Shown here: in pieces, positions 26,940 through 36,500 of the stretch | How the letters are laid out: each line of letters opens with the position of its first letter | Position numbering within the stretch: the stretch's first letter is position 1 | Origin: Tautonia sp040717455 | GTDB lineage: Bacteria; Planctomycetota; Planctomycetia; Isosphaerales; Isosphaeraceae | DNA: 64,000 nucleotides | Direction of reading: 5' to 3' | Assembly (NCBI RefSeq): GCF_040717455.1 | Contig: NZ_JBFEFH010000019.1 | Location: forward strand, 1-64,000 | Made by a program: the position numbers and the translations under genes | Notes under the pieces: generated by a model | Told to the model about the DNA's origin: nothing | Database searches by the model: none | The model's input: only the letters and a program-made list of their open reading frames with translations

Positions 26940-29420
26940 TCAGTGGTTGAACAGGAATTCATTGCCGGTCATCGTCGCCCAATAGAGATCCTCGAGCACC
27001 TGTCGCCTCAGGACGGCCCGCTCCTCGTCGGTTTCCGCCCCGGCCACGGCCTCGTCCAACGCCGAGACGATCCGGGCCGACTCGGCCCCCGTCGGCGGCC
27101 GAGCAAGCGCCTTCTTGAACAGATGATCGACCGTCTCCGCGAACGGTTCCCCCGACGCCGCCGCCCGGGCGACCGCCGAATCCTCGCGGCGCAGCTTCTC
27201 GTTCAGGGTGCTGCCGTTGGCCAGGTGAAGCGCCTGGGCGAGCGACGGCTCCGACGATCGCTCGCACGAGCACGTGTCGTTCCGTTCGGGGCGGCCGAAC
27301 GCGTCCAGGAACGTGCTCGCCACCTCGACGTCGGGCAGCTGCACGCTCCGCCAGCCGGCCGGATACCCCGGGAATTCGGTCGGCACGCCGGTCACCTGGG
27401 CCATCACGTCCATCAATACCTCGGCCGGCAGGCGTCGCGGGACGTACCGGCTGAGGAACTTCGAGTCCCCCTCGTTCCCCGGCACCGGCGCGGCCGACCG
27501 CTGATAGGCGGCCGAGGTCATGATCGTCCGGATCAGGTGGCGGACGTCGTAGCCGTGCCCCTTGAAGTCCTCGACGAGCCAGGCCATCAGCTTCCGGTCG
27601 CTCGGCGGGTTGGTCGCACGCAGGTCGTCCTCGGGGTCGACCAGCCCCCGGGCGAAGAAGTTCGCCCAGACCCGGTTGACGATCGCCGCCGCGAAGTACG
27701 GATTCTCGGGCGATTCGAGCCAATCGGCCAGCGCCTCGCGGCGATCCCCGGGCGATTCCAGCGGCATCGCCTCGGCATCCAGCGGCTGCGGAGCCATCGG
27801 GGCGCCCCGCCTCGGGTGCAGGATGTCCCCCTCCGACGCCGGGATGATTTCCACATCCCCCTGCGCGGCCCCGCGATCCCCGTCCTTCAGCTTCACCCGC
27901 CCGAACAGGTTCGCGAACCCGTAATACTGGTCCTGGGTCCACTTCTCCAGCGGGTGATTGTGGCACCGCGCGCAGGTCATCGCCAGCCCCAGGAACGCCA
28001 TGCTCGCGTTCTCGGTCAGCTCGATCGGGTCGCGGTGGATCACGAAGTAATTGCCCGCCCCGTCGTCCAGGGTGCTCCCCTTGGCGGTCAGAATCTCCCT
28101 CGTGAATTCATTCCAGGGCCGATTCTCGGCCACGCTCTCCCGGATGAACCGGGAAAAACTCCACATCGCCGGCTTCGCTAAATTTCGAGACGACACGAGC
28201 AAGAGGTCCGACCACTTGTAGGTCCAGTAATCGACGAATGCCTCGCTGTCCAGGAGTTGATCGACGAGCTTCGCCCGCTTCTCCGGGTCCTCATCCGCCA
28301 GGAATGCCTCGACCTCGTCCACCCCCGGCAAAGTCCCGGTCGCGTCCAGGTACGCCCGGCGCAGGAAGGTCGCGTCGTCGCTCGGGGGAGACGGGGGAAT
28401 GTTCAGCGATTGCAGTTTTTCCAGGTTGATCGCATCAATCTCATTGAATCTCGGGGCCGATGCAAACACCCCCCGGTCGATCGTTTGATCGTAGGGGACC
28501 GTCACCGTCGTCAGGTCGACCTGGCTGTCGAACCAGACCGTGATCGCCCCCTCGCCCGCCCCGACCACCGTCAGGCGGCCCGATTCATCGACCGTGGCCA
28601 CGGTCTCGTCGGTCGTGCCGAACTTGGCCCAGCGGGTCACGTCGGCCGCCCTCCCGTCGGCGTAGGTCGCCCTCACGAGCAGTTGCTGCGACTGCCCCGG
28701 CGCGAGCAGGACGGCCGGGGGCATCACCTCCACCCGGTCGATCCGGGCGTCCCCCTCGCCCGGGCCCGGCATCCCCGCGCCGATCCATTCGGCGATGATC
28801 CGATACTCGCGCGAGTCCGGGTCGATCCGAGGCCCGCCCCCGTGCTCCACCACGCCGGTCGCCTTCAAAAGCATCAGGCTCTCGCTCGGCGCGGTCTTGT
28901 TGATGCGGCGGGCCATCGCCTGCCGCGTCAGGGCGTCGTAATCGGCCTCCGGCCCGTAGCCGCGCAGGGTCAGCCGCAAGCCGTTCTTCCCCGCCGCCGC
29001 GCCGTGGCACGACCCCTGGTTGCACCCGGCCTTGGTCAGGACGGGCAGGACGTGGTTGCGGAAGCTCCACGGCTCGACGCGGCCCGAGTCGCGGACCCGC
29101 ACCGGGGCCGAGACCGACCGATCCCCCCACCGGGCCGTCAGGGTCGTCTCGCCGTCGCCCACCGGCTCGACCGTCCCATCGGCCGAGACGGTCGCGATGT
29201 TCGGGTTGCTGACCGAGAACGAGACCGGCCCGCCCGGCTCGCCCACGGCCACCCCCTGCGCATTGACCCGCCCCAGGAGGATCCGCTGCGAGGCCCTCGG
29301 CCCGTCGAGCCGGACCGACTCGGGCACGAGCACCAGCCCCTCGTCGGCCCCCGCCGCCGCCCCGAAACTGGCCATCACCAGGGCCGCCGCCGTCCCGAAG
29401 CGTAGCGCGATTCTCATCAT
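26940..29420 (-). CDS. Big-domain DUF1549/DUF1553 cytochrome-like protein
   Basis: An 826-residue exported protein with a signal peptide (GTAAALVMASFGAAAGA), a bacterial Ig-like (Big) domain at about 30-110, then DUF1549 and DUF1553. Two heme-type motifs are visible: CNQGSCHG, an unusual CX4CH, near residue 132, and CARCHNHPLEKW (CXXCH) in DUF1549. A second Big-like segment (TTDETVATVDESGRLTVVGAGEG) lies between the first motif and DUF1549. DUF1553 ends with LEDLYWATMTGNEFLFNH, the family's usual terminus. The start is one of two adjacent ATGs (29420 or 29417). It sits 82 bp from the WD40 cytochrome gene downstream, so the two are likely co-transcribed. The molecular role is unknown. Confidence 0.9.
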   Translation of the reverse strand: MMRIALRFGTAAALVMASFGAAAGADEGLVLVPESVRLDGPRASQRILLGRVNAQGVAVGEPGGPVSFSVSNPNIATVSADGTVEPVGDGETTLTARWGDRSVSAPVRVRDSGRVEPWSFRNHVLPVLTKAGCNQGSCHGAAAGKNGLRLTLRGYGPEADYDALTRQAMARRINKTAPSESLMLLKATGVVEHGGGPRIDPDSREYRIIAEWIGAGMPGPGEGDARIDRVEVMPPAVLLAPGQSQQLLVRATYADGRAADVTRWAKFGTTDETVATVDESGRLTVVGAGEGAITVWFDSQVDLTTVTVPYDQTIDRGVFASAPRFNEIDAINLEKLQSLNIPPSPPSDDATFLRRAYLDATGTLPGVDEVEAFLADEDPEKRAKLVDQLLDSEAFVDYWTYKWSDLLLVSSRNLAKPAMWSFSRFIRESVAENRPWNEFTREILTAKGSTLDDGAGNYFVIHRDPIELTENASMAFLGLAMTCARCHNHPLEKWTQDQYYGFANLFGRVKLKDGDRGAAQGDVEIIPASEGDILHPRRGAPMAPQPLDAEAMPLESPGDRREALADWLESPENPYFAAAIVNRVWANFFARGLVDPEDDLRATNPPSDRKLMAWLVEDFKGHGYDVRHLIRTIMTSAAYQRSAAPVPGNEGDSKFLSRYVPRRLPAEVLMDVMAQVTGVPTEFPGYPAGWRSVQLPDVEVASTFLDAFGRPERNDTCSCERSSEPSLAQALHLANGSTLNEKLRREDSAVARAAASGEPFAETVDHLFKKALARPPTGAESARIVSALDEAVAGAETDEERAVLRRQVLEDLYWATMTGNEFLFNH

Positions 29421-29490
29421 GCGTGGGTCTCGTCGAGAAGAGGGGCGGGACAGGGGAGCCGCCCTGTCCCGAAGCATCAGTCAGTCAAGG

Positions 29491-30276
29491 TTATCGTCCG
29501 CTCTTGATCCCTCGGGCCGTGGCGCGCCAGCACTCGATCCGGATGCGGCCGTCGGGCTGCTCCTGGGGCCGGAAGCCGTGGGTCGGCGGGCCGGAGAGCA
29601 CGACCTGGCGGACGAACTCCTTCTCCCGCTGCGGCGAGCCCCGGTCGAACCACTCGTCGAAGTCCAGCACGAACGTCTCCTCGAGCAGGTGCACCGACTC
29701 CATGCCCGAGACCGTCAGCAGGTCGGCCAGCTCTCCCGGGGTCGCGTGCGACGTGTGCGAATGGTCCCGCAGCCGCTCGACCCCCTGGTGCCACGACCTC
29801 GATTCCGGCGCCGGGTCGGTCGTCTGGTCGCTCAGGACCAGCACGCCACCGGACCGGAGCAGCGACCCCTGGCGCGCGACGAACAGCATCGGGTCATGGA
29901 TATGATGCAGCACATAACGCGACAGGCATGCGTCGAACGGCGCGAACTCGGCCGGCTCGGGGTCCTGGAGCGACCCGACGAGGAACAGCACCCGGTCGCC
30001 GAAGCGTTCGCAGCGGCGGCGGGCGCGGGCGATCATCTCGTTCGACAGATCGATGCCGACCACGCTGTGGCCGGCCTCCAGCAGGGCCTCGGCCACCAGG
30101 CCGGGGCCGCATCCCACGTCGAGCACCAGGCTTTCCGGCTCCAGTTCGGCCACCTCCAGCAGCCGGGCGATGGCGGTCGGATCGGTCTGAACCGGGGCCC
30201 GTTCAAACTGATCCGCCTGAGCATCGAACGCGGAGGCAACGGCCCGATCGTGGGAAGAGGGCGCGGATCGGCTCAT
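29491..30276 (-). CDS. SAM-dependent class I methyltransferase
   Basis: A 261-residue Rossmann-fold methyltransferase. Motif I is LVLDVGCGPGLVAEAL near residues 50-65, followed by VVGIDLSNEMIARAR (motif II) and a YVLHHIHDP segment typical of the UbiE/COQ5-like Methyltransf_11 group. The C-terminal part (HGFRPQEQPDGRIRIECW) is not diagnostic. It lies between the DUF1549 and DUF1501 genes on the same strand, which may be chance, since such enzymes are not usual members of these modules. The substrate is unknown. Confidence 0.88.
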   Translation of the reverse strand: MSRSAPSSHDRAVASAFDAQADQFERAPVQTDPTAIARLLEVAELEPESLVLDVGCGPGLVAEALLEAGHSVVGIDLSNEMIARARRRCERFGDRVLFLVGSLQDPEPAEFAPFDACLSRYVLHHIHDPMLFVARQGSLLRSGGVLVLSDQTTDPAPESRSWHQGVERLRDHSHTSHATPGELADLLTVSGMESVHLLEETFVLDFDEWFDRGSPQREKEFVRQVVLSGPPTHGFRPQEQPDGRIRIECWRATARGIKSGR

Positions 30277-30540
30277 ATGCGGAGTGTGCTCGCTCGGTCA
30301 AGGGTCGGCGGGGCCAGCCGGGGAGAGGAGCGGTCGTCAAGGCCCTGCCGATCGGTTTCAAGGCCGGGTACATTGGGTCACACGCAGTTCAGTTCGGTCC
30401 CGTCCGGTCCGGTCGAGGCACCCCGAACCGAACCGATCCAGGGGACGCGGGGGGTGGGGCGAGCCATTTGCATTGCCTCGCCCCACCGCATCCCCCCTTC
30501 CCCGGCCAAGGGGCCAGGGTGACATCGCGACGCGCAGGCA

Positions 30541-31917
30541 TCAGAACAACGGCAGGATCGGCTCGACGCCGTGATCGACCACCCGGAGCGGCCTCCCCTG
30601 CGGGCCGGGCAGCTCGGTGTCGAGATCGATCCCGAGACCGTGATAGACGGTCGCGGCGATCTCGGCCGTCGAAACCGGCAAGTCCCTCGGCGAGTGGCCG
30701 ATCTCGTCCGACGCCCCCACCACGTTCCCGCCCCGGATCGGCCCGCCCGCAAACAGGACCGTCCAGCAGGCCGGGTGGTGGTCGCGGCCGCCCGCCGGGT
30801 TGATCTTCGGCGTCCGGCCGAACTCGCCGAACGCGAGGATCATGGTGTTCTCCAGCATCCCCCGCTCGTACAGGTCGGTCAGCAGGGCCGTGTACGCCGT
30901 GTCGAAGTTCGGGCCGATCTCGTTCTGGTACGACTCGATCGCGCTGAACGGCGACGAGCCGTGGATGTCCCACGTCACCTCGTTGAAGACCGTCTCGAAC
31001 ATGTTGACGGTCACGAACCGCACACCCCGCTCGACCAGGCGACGGGCCATCAGGCAGCTCTGGCCGAACCGGGTCCGGCCGTACCGGTCGCGCATGTCGT
31101 CGGGCTCGGCGTCGAGGGCGAACGCCTCCCTCGCCTCGGCGCTCGACATCAGGGCATAGGCCCTCTGGAAATTCTCGTCGACCAGGCGGGCGTCTTCCGA
31201 CCCCTCGAAGTCTCGGACGGCGCCGTCGATGGCGTCGCGGAAGGACCGTCGGCGCGATTCCCGGACCTCGGTCACGTACTCAGGCGGCAGGAGATCCGGC
31301 ACCTTGAAGTCCGGAGCGTTCGGGTCGGCCCCGAGCACGAACGGGTCGTAGCTCTTGCCCAGGAACCCGGCGTCCTGCCCGTGCGGCATGTTGCCGCCGG
31401 TGTTGCCGATCGGCCGGGGCAGCAGGACGTGCGGCGGCACGTCACCCCGAGGGCCCTTGAGGTACGAGAGGACCGAACCCAGGTGCGGGTACTTGATCGC
31501 GCCGTTGCCGAACAGGCGGCCGGTCTGCATCATCTGGTGGCCGGTGTCGTGCACGGCGGTCGCCGTGTGATAGGCCGACCGCACCAGGGCCACCTTGTCC
31601 ATGTTGGCGGCCAGCTTCGGGAAGATCTCGCTGATCTGGATGCCGGGCACGTTGGTGTCGATCGGCCGGAAGGGGCCCCGGATCTCGCTCGGGGCGTCGG
31701 GCTTCATGTCCCACGTGTCGAGCTGGCTCGGCCCGCCGACCAGGAAGAGCATGATGCAGTTCATGTCCTGGTCACGCCTGACCGCGCCCTGGGCCTCCAG
31801 CGCGTGCAAGCCGGGCAATGAGAGCCCCAGGGCCGCGAGCGATCCGGCGTGCAGGAAATCCCGACGGGTCAGTCCGTCGCAGAAATGGGCCGGTTTGCGA
31901 GCATCGAGCCGATACAT
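30541..31917 (-). CDS. DUF1501 family Tat-exported protein
   Basis: A 458-residue DUF1501 protein with a twin-arginine signal (LTRRDFLHAGSLAALGLSLPG, residues 16-36). It belongs to the alkaline phosphatase/sulfatase-like superfamily by overall pattern: MLFLVGGPSQLDTWD near the N terminus, FGRTPKINPAGGRDHHP and HGLGID near the C terminus. DUF1501 proteins almost always pair with DUF1549/DUF1553 cytochromes in planctomycetes. The ATG at 31917 is chosen because it places the Tat motif correctly; the upstream ATG at 31992 gives an over-long leader. It is divergent from purC. Confidence 0.92.
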   Translation of the reverse strand: MYRLDARKPAHFCDGLTRRDFLHAGSLAALGLSLPGLHALEAQGAVRRDQDMNCIMLFLVGGPSQLDTWDMKPDAPSEIRGPFRPIDTNVPGIQISEIFPKLAANMDKVALVRSAYHTATAVHDTGHQMMQTGRLFGNGAIKYPHLGSVLSYLKGPRGDVPPHVLLPRPIGNTGGNMPHGQDAGFLGKSYDPFVLGADPNAPDFKVPDLLPPEYVTEVRESRRRSFRDAIDGAVRDFEGSEDARLVDENFQRAYALMSSAEAREAFALDAEPDDMRDRYGRTRFGQSCLMARRLVERGVRFVTVNMFETVFNEVTWDIHGSSPFSAIESYQNEIGPNFDTAYTALLTDLYERGMLENTMILAFGEFGRTPKINPAGGRDHHPACWTVLFAGGPIRGGNVVGASDEIGHSPRDLPVSTAEIAATVYHGLGIDLDTELPGPQGRPLRVVDHGVEPILPLF

Positions 31918-32170
31918 GGCAGAGACCTCAACTCCGGTTCGGGACGTCGTCGGGGAGAGCGTGCACGACGATGCGGCGTGGGACGGCTTCACGAGTGTTC
32001 CAGGCTATCGTACCGGCAAGGGCGGGTCAAACCTCGAGGGCTGCCCTCGCCCGGCGCAATCCGCCCTCCCCGGCTGCAAGGAAAACGTCGGCTGCAAGGC
32101 GGCCCGCCCTCCCCGGGCCGGCCCGGGCGATCCCCGCGCCGGGCCGACCGGGGCGGCCCGACGGCTCGGG

Positions 32171-32198
32171 TTGTCCGGGGGCGCGCCGATGCGATAAG
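32171..32198 (+). promoter_or_regulatory. Candidate purC promoter
   Basis: TTGTCC (32171-32176) and GATAAG (32193-32198) are separated by 16 bp and lie about 65 bp upstream of the purC start. This is a reasonable but imperfect sigma-70-type match. The rest of the 347-bp divergent space (31918-32264) shows nothing else clear. Confidence 0.35.
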
Positions 32199-32264
32199 GT
32201 GGACCGTACAAGTTCCGTTCCACGGGCCATCATCGAGACGGATCCGGACAGGGAGTGTGTTGAC

Positions 32265-33158
32265 GTGTCGGCTTTGCTCGAATCGAATCTCGAGGGCTTC
32301 CCGAAGCGATCGGGGAAGGTCCGCGACGTGTACGACCTGGGCGACCGCCTCCTGGTCGTCGCCACCGACCGCATCAGTGCGTACGACTGGGTCTTGCCGA
32401 ACGGGATTCCCGACAAGGGCCGCATCCTGACCGCGCTGTCCGCCTTCTGGTTCGATCGGCTCGACACGCAGAACCACTTCATCTCGACCGACCTCGACGC
32501 CGCCGGACTCGACCTCTCCGACGAGGATCGCTCGCAGCTCGAAGGCCGCGTCATGCTCGTCCGCAAGGCCGAGGTCATCCCGTTTGAGTGCGTCGTCCGC
32601 GGCTATCTCTTCGGCAGCGCCTGGCGCGAGTACCGCACCAGGGGGACCGTCTGCGGCGAACGCCTGCCGACCAGCCTGGTCGAGGCCGTCAAGCTCGACC
32701 CCCCCCTGTTCACCCCCGCCACCAAGGCCGACGAGGGGCACGACGAGAACGTCAGCTTCGAGGAACTCTCGGCCGACCTCGGCCCCGAGCTGGCCGATGC
32801 GCTCCGCGACCGCAGCATCCGGATCTACCGCCGGGCGGCCGAACACGCTTCCTCCGTCAACCTGATCCTCGCCGACACCAAGTTCGAGTTCGGCCGAGCC
32901 GCAACGAGCGGCGAGATCATCCTCATCGACGAGGTCCTGACCCCCGACAGCTCGCGCTACTGGCCGCTCGACGCCTACAAGCCCGGCGTCGTCCCCCCCT
33001 CGTTCGACAAGCAATTCGTCCGCGACTGGCTCGACTCGACCGACTGGGACAAGCAGAGCGAGCCACCCCCCTTGCCCGACGCGATTGTCGAGCAGACCCG
33101 GGCCAAGTACATTCAAGCCTTCGAACTCTTGACCGGACAATCGTTCCCGGACGCCTGA
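32265..33158 (+). CDS. purC: Phosphoribosylaminoimidazole-succinocarboxamide synthase
   Basis: PurC (SAICAR synthetase) couples CAIR with aspartate using ATP in purine synthesis. The 297-residue protein has the N-terminal GKVRDVYDLGDRLLVVATDR motif, the ECVVRGYLFGSAW segment and the C-terminal LADTKFEFG signature with YWPLDAYKPG. The start is taken as GTG at 32265, preceded by GGGAG 10 nt upstream; no ATG lies close by in frame. The length fits the longer bacterial/eukaryotic-type subgroup. It is alone, with no other pur gene beside it. Confidence 0.95.
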   Translation: MSALLESNLEGFPKRSGKVRDVYDLGDRLLVVATDRISAYDWVLPNGIPDKGRILTALSAFWFDRLDTQNHFISTDLDAAGLDLSDEDRSQLEGRVMLVRKAEVIPFECVVRGYLFGSAWREYRTRGTVCGERLPTSLVEAVKLDPPLFTPATKADEGHDENVSFEELSADLGPELADALRDRSIRIYRRAAEHASSVNLILADTKFEFGRAATSGEIILIDEVLTPDSSRYWPLDAYKPGVVPPSFDKQFVRDWLDSTDWDKQSEPPPLPDAIVEQTRAKYIQAFELLTGQSFPDA

Positions 33159-33228
33159 GCGGGCGTCGTGCTCGCGGCCGGGCCGGGCGTCATCGCGCCG
33201 TCTCATTGGAATCGAAGAAGAGGGTCGG

Positions 33229-33570
33229 ATGAGCCCCACGCTCCCCTTCTGGGTCGGCGCCCTCATCCTGATCCTCCCCGCGACCATCATGATCCTGGCC
33301 GTGATCAATGCCCTGCCGCCCTGGTTCGGGTCGCTCGTCTTCCTGATCCTCTTCGGCCTGCCCCTCCCGGCCGCCGCCTGGACCATCGGCAACGGCATCC
33401 AGGCCCTGCGCGACCGGCCGTCGGGCCAGGCCGACGCCCCCGATCGCCTCCGATCCTGGTGGACCGCCGCCAGTGCCCTGGCCTCGATCCTCCTCGCCCT
33501 GCTCGTGATGGCCGGGGCGATCCTCCTGCTCGCCTGGTTCGCGATCCGGCAGTTCACGGCGTCCCCCTGA
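33229..33570 (+). CDS. Small three-helix membrane protein
   Basis: A 113-residue protein with hydrophobic spans at about residues 7-28, 33-55 and 85-107. No motif points to a function. It lies 70 bp after purC and 95 bp before aroC on the same strand and could be part of that transcript. Confidence 0.65.
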   Translation: MSPTLPFWVGALILILPATIMILAVINALPPWFGSLVFLILFGLPLPAAAWTIGNGIQALRDRPSGQADAPDRLRSWWTAASALASILLALLVMAGAILLLAWFAIRQFTASP

Positions 33571-33665
33571 TCCCCCTCCCCCCCGGCGCCAGACCCCCGA
33601 CGACTCCCAACGCCTCGACCCCGAACCCGATCGACCTCAAACCACCTACAAGGCCCGAAACCCCC

Positions 33666-34832
33666 ATGCTCCGCTACCTGACGGCCGGTGAATCGCACGG
33701 ACCGGCCCTGACGGCCATCGTCGAAGGCTTCCCCTCGGGCATCACCCTCGACGCCGAGTTCATCAACGTCGACCTCAAGCGCCGCCAGGGGGGGTACGGC
33801 CGGGGCAAGCGGCAGACCCTCGAGACCGACCGCGTCATCGTCGATTCCGGCACCTACCACGGCGTCACCACCGGCGGGCCGATCACGCTGCGCCTCATGA
33901 ATAATGACGCGAAGCTCGAACGCCTGAAGGAACCCGCCGCCCCCCGGGGCGGCCACATCGACCTGGCCGGCTCGATCGCCTACCAGACCGGCATCCGCCA
34001 GGTCCTCGAACGGGCGAGTGCCCGCGAGACGGCCATGCGCGTCGCCGTCGGCGGCCTGGCCAAGCTCCTGCTCCGCGACCTCGGGATCGAGGTCTTCGGC
34101 TACGTCCGCGAGCTCGGCGGGATCGACGCCCCCCCCGTTTCGCTCGACCCGGCCCTCCGCGACGCCAGCCCCATCTACTCCTGCAACCCCGAGATCGACC
34201 CCGCCATCGTCGCCGCCATCGACGCCGCCCGCGAGGCCGGCGACACCCTCGGCGGCGTCGTCGAGGCCGTCGTCACCGGCTGCCCGATCGGCCTCGGCTC
34301 CCACGCCCAGTGGGACCGCAAGCTCGACGCCCGGCTCGCCCTGGCCGTCATGAGCATCCAGGCCATCAAGGCCGTCGAGATCGGCCTCGGCATCGAGGCC
34401 GCCCGCCGCCCCGGCTCGAAGGTCATGGACCCGATCCGCTTCGAGGCCGAGCACGACCCCTCCGACCGCCGCTTCGGCTTCCGCCGCCCCTCCAACAATG
34501 CCGGCGGCATCGAAGGGGGCACCACCAACGGCGAGCCGATCGTCGTCCGCGCCGCCAAGAAGCCCATCAGCACCCTCGCCGCCCGCGGCCCCTCGGTCAA
34601 CATGGCCACCAAGGGGGAATCCCCCGCCAGCTACGAACGCTCCGACGTCTGCGCCGTCCCCGCCGCCAGCGTCATCCTCGAATCCGTCGTCGCCTTCGAG
34701 ATCGCCTCCGCCGTCGTCGAGCGCTTCGTCGGCTCCAGCCTCGACGCCATCCGCGCCGCCCTGCTCGCCCTCCACGACCTCTCCCGCCGCCACCTCGACG
34801 AGTTCTGGTCGGCCCCCGACGCCCCTCGGTAA
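33666..34832 (+). CDS. aroC: Chorismate synthase
   Basis: AroC converts EPSP to chorismate, the last shikimate pathway step, using reduced FMN. The 388-residue protein has GESHGPALTAIVEGFPSG at 8-25 (signature 1), the RRQGGYGRGKRQ loop that binds FMN and substrate, ARETAMRVAVGGLAK, and the conserved RRPGSKVMD and RSDVCAVPA segments. Length and motifs are fully normal. The ATG at 33666 begins exactly at the conserved MLRYLTAGESHG; longer upstream frames are noncoding. Confidence 0.97.
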   Translation: MLRYLTAGESHGPALTAIVEGFPSGITLDAEFINVDLKRRQGGYGRGKRQTLETDRVIVDSGTYHGVTTGGPITLRLMNNDAKLERLKEPAAPRGGHIDLAGSIAYQTGIRQVLERASARETAMRVAVGGLAKLLLRDLGIEVFGYVRELGGIDAPPVSLDPALRDASPIYSCNPEIDPAIVAAIDAAREAGDTLGGVVEAVVTGCPIGLGSHAQWDRKLDARLALAVMSIQAIKAVEIGLGIEAARRPGSKVMDPIRFEAEHDPSDRRFGFRRPSNNAGGIEGGTTNGEPIVVRAAKKPISTLAARGPSVNMATKGESPASYERSDVCAVPAASVILESVVAFEIASAVVERFVGSSLDAIRAALLALHDLSRRHLDEFWSAPDAPR

Positions 34833-35240
34833 GTGGGCATCCTTAACCCATGCCCGCCGGTGTCCCGGCCCCAGTCGCCAGGAGCCGAGACCTGCCGGGT
34901 GCCATTCCCACGTCCTCGTGGGTATGACTCCGCGAGCCCCGCCCGCCCGGCGACCATGGCCACGCGGACGTGGCCAAGCCACCCGGCCGACGAACCTCAA
35001 CCCTCGCCCCCGCTCGCGGGGGAGAGGGTGGCCGTCAGGCCGGGTGAGGGGGCCGACGGGAAGAACGCCACGCCCGGCGATCCGAACGAAGACCCCGCCC
35101 CCCGGCGGCGCAGCCGCAAGCGATCGAAGAAGGCCCCTGGCCATCCCCTGGCGACGGGCATCACCAGGGCACCTCGTAACGCGACGCGAGCGGATGATCA
35201 CGGACATCGCCCGAGCTGCCCGCGTTCAACGTGTTTCGCC
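34833..35240. other. Gap after aroC with hairpin and palindromic repeat
   Basis: No gene is supported in this 408-bp interval. It contains a hairpin (CCCACG-TCCT-CGTGGG, 34907-34922), possibly the aroC terminator, and one copy of the CCCCCGC-GCGGGGG palindrome (34999-35029) that recurs near recO. Confidence 0.55.
34999..35029. repeat. GC palindrome, dispersed copy
   Basis: ACCCTCGCCCCCGCTCGCGG continuing into GGGAGAGGGT forms a palindromic hairpin. The same unit, with small changes, occurs four times at 63237-63455. A GTGAGGGGGCC motif also follows at both places. Confidence 0.7.
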
Positions 35241-35861
35241 TCAATCCCCCGCCGATTCCACTTCGGCCCCCGCTCCCTCCCCGTCGACCCTGAACGGCTC
35301 CTCCACCAGCCGCTTCAGGTGGTCGCGAATATCCTCGGGCCACCCGTCGATGAGCCGATCGAAGCGCCCCCGATCCCGGGCGAACAACGCCCGAGACGCC
35401 TCCTGGAATCCCGGCAGGTTCCCCGCCATCGACCACATGAACGTGCTCGCGGCCTCCAGGGCCCTCCGCGTCTGTTCCGCGTGCGGTTCCCGTTTCCTCG
35501 CCTCGTCCACCAGGCGCCGCAGGGCGGCAGAGGCCCCGCTCGGCTGCCGTTCGAGCCAGTCCCAGTGCCTCGGCAGCAAGGTCACCTCCCGCGCGACCAC
35601 CCCCAGCTTCGGCCGACCCGGCCCCTGCCGCCTCGACCCGGCCGCATCGGCCCGCGCCAAGACCTCCTCCGTCGTCCCCCGGAAGTCGAAGTCGACCTGC
35701 TTGCCGGTCTGATCCTCGAAGATCAAGACCGGCTTCGGATCGTCCCCGTCCAGATACGCCTTCGTCTCCCGCAGCATCGTCGCGCGATCGGCCGTCGTGA
35801 TCCGCCTCTCCCCCGCGAACACCGTATACGAGCGTTCCTCGTCCATCCTCCCGACCCCCAT
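35241..35861 (-). CDS. DUF2239 family protein
   Basis: A 206-residue protein matching DUF2239. It has a YTVFAGERRI start, a LIFEDQTGKQVDFDFRGT segment near residues 46-63, the strongly conserved GRPKLGVVAREVTLLPRHWD block near 82-101, then QPSGASAALRRLVDEARK. The family's function is unknown; many members are adjacent to regulators, but here it is alone. An ATG at 35846 is an alternative start five codons in. A strong sigma-70-like promoter lies just upstream. Confidence 0.88.
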   Translation of the reverse strand: MGVGRMDEERSYTVFAGERRITTADRATMLRETKAYLDGDDPKPVLIFEDQTGKQVDFDFRGTTEEVLARADAAGSRRQGPGRPKLGVVAREVTLLPRHWDWLERQPSGASAALRRLVDEARKREPHAEQTRRALEAASTFMWSMAGNLPGFQEASRALFARDRGRFDRLIDGWPEDIRDHLKRLVEEPFRVDGEGAGAEVESAGD

Positions 35862-35895
35862 CGAATAACACCCGGGTTTTTCTCGACGCTCCTGA

Positions 35896-35923
35896 ATAAT
35901 ACCCGGATCATTTCTCTTGTCAA
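35896..35923 (-). promoter_or_regulatory. Strong promoter of the DUF2239 gene
   Basis: On the minus strand, TTGACA (35923-35918) and TATTAT (35901-35896) are separated by 16 bp, a near-consensus sigma-70 promoter, unusually clean for this GC-rich genome. The -10 lies in CCGGGTATTATTC, and a second near-identical CCGGGTGTTATTC follows between it and the start codon (about 35866-35878), suggesting an operator. Confidence 0.7.
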
Positions 35924-36060
35924 TATTCCCCGGGCAAAATTCCTCCGTTCCCCACCCGATCGCCCGTCAACGGCCTCCCTCGAAGGGACGAATGTCAAGC
36001 CTTGTCGGGTCCGCTGTGCGGACCGAAGTGCTCACAGGATTGAAGGATCGGTCTGTCCCT

Positions 36061-36107
36061 GGGTGGCCCCGGTTGCTCGCCAACCGGGGCGGCATAGCCG
36101 CACGAGG
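36061..36107 (+). repeat. Dispersed double-hairpin repeat, copy C
   Basis: Reads GGGTGGCCCC, GGTTGCTCGCCAACC, GGGG, then GCGGC-ATA-GCCGC and ends CACGAGG. Both stems are perfect here. Copies A and B lie 19 kb away. Confidence 0.8.
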
Positions 36108-36500
36108 CTGAGGGAGGTCCCCCCGAAACGGCTCCTCGCTTCGCGCATCCGATCGGCAAGCCTCCGAGGCGACTCGGGATGCATGACATTGAGGGTGGAG
36201 GCGGTACGGCGTTCGGCCGCCGAGCCAGACGGCTCCGTCTGATCCATCCCCCACGCATTGCCGGGCCATCCTGGGGAATTAGTGACTAAACCCCCCCGAA
36301 TTCTCGATGATCTTGTCGAGGATCTCGCTCCCCGACGACCGACCGGCCCCGCTCCACCCCCGTCCGAGCGTCCCCTTCACCCGGTCACCATGATCGCGCT
36401 CCCGACCGACCCCCGCTCGCCCCTACCCCCGGCCGCGCCCGCCTCCCCGGCGTCCGCTCCCCTGTGCGCGGCCTCGCTCACCCCGATCCCCTCTCGGCGC

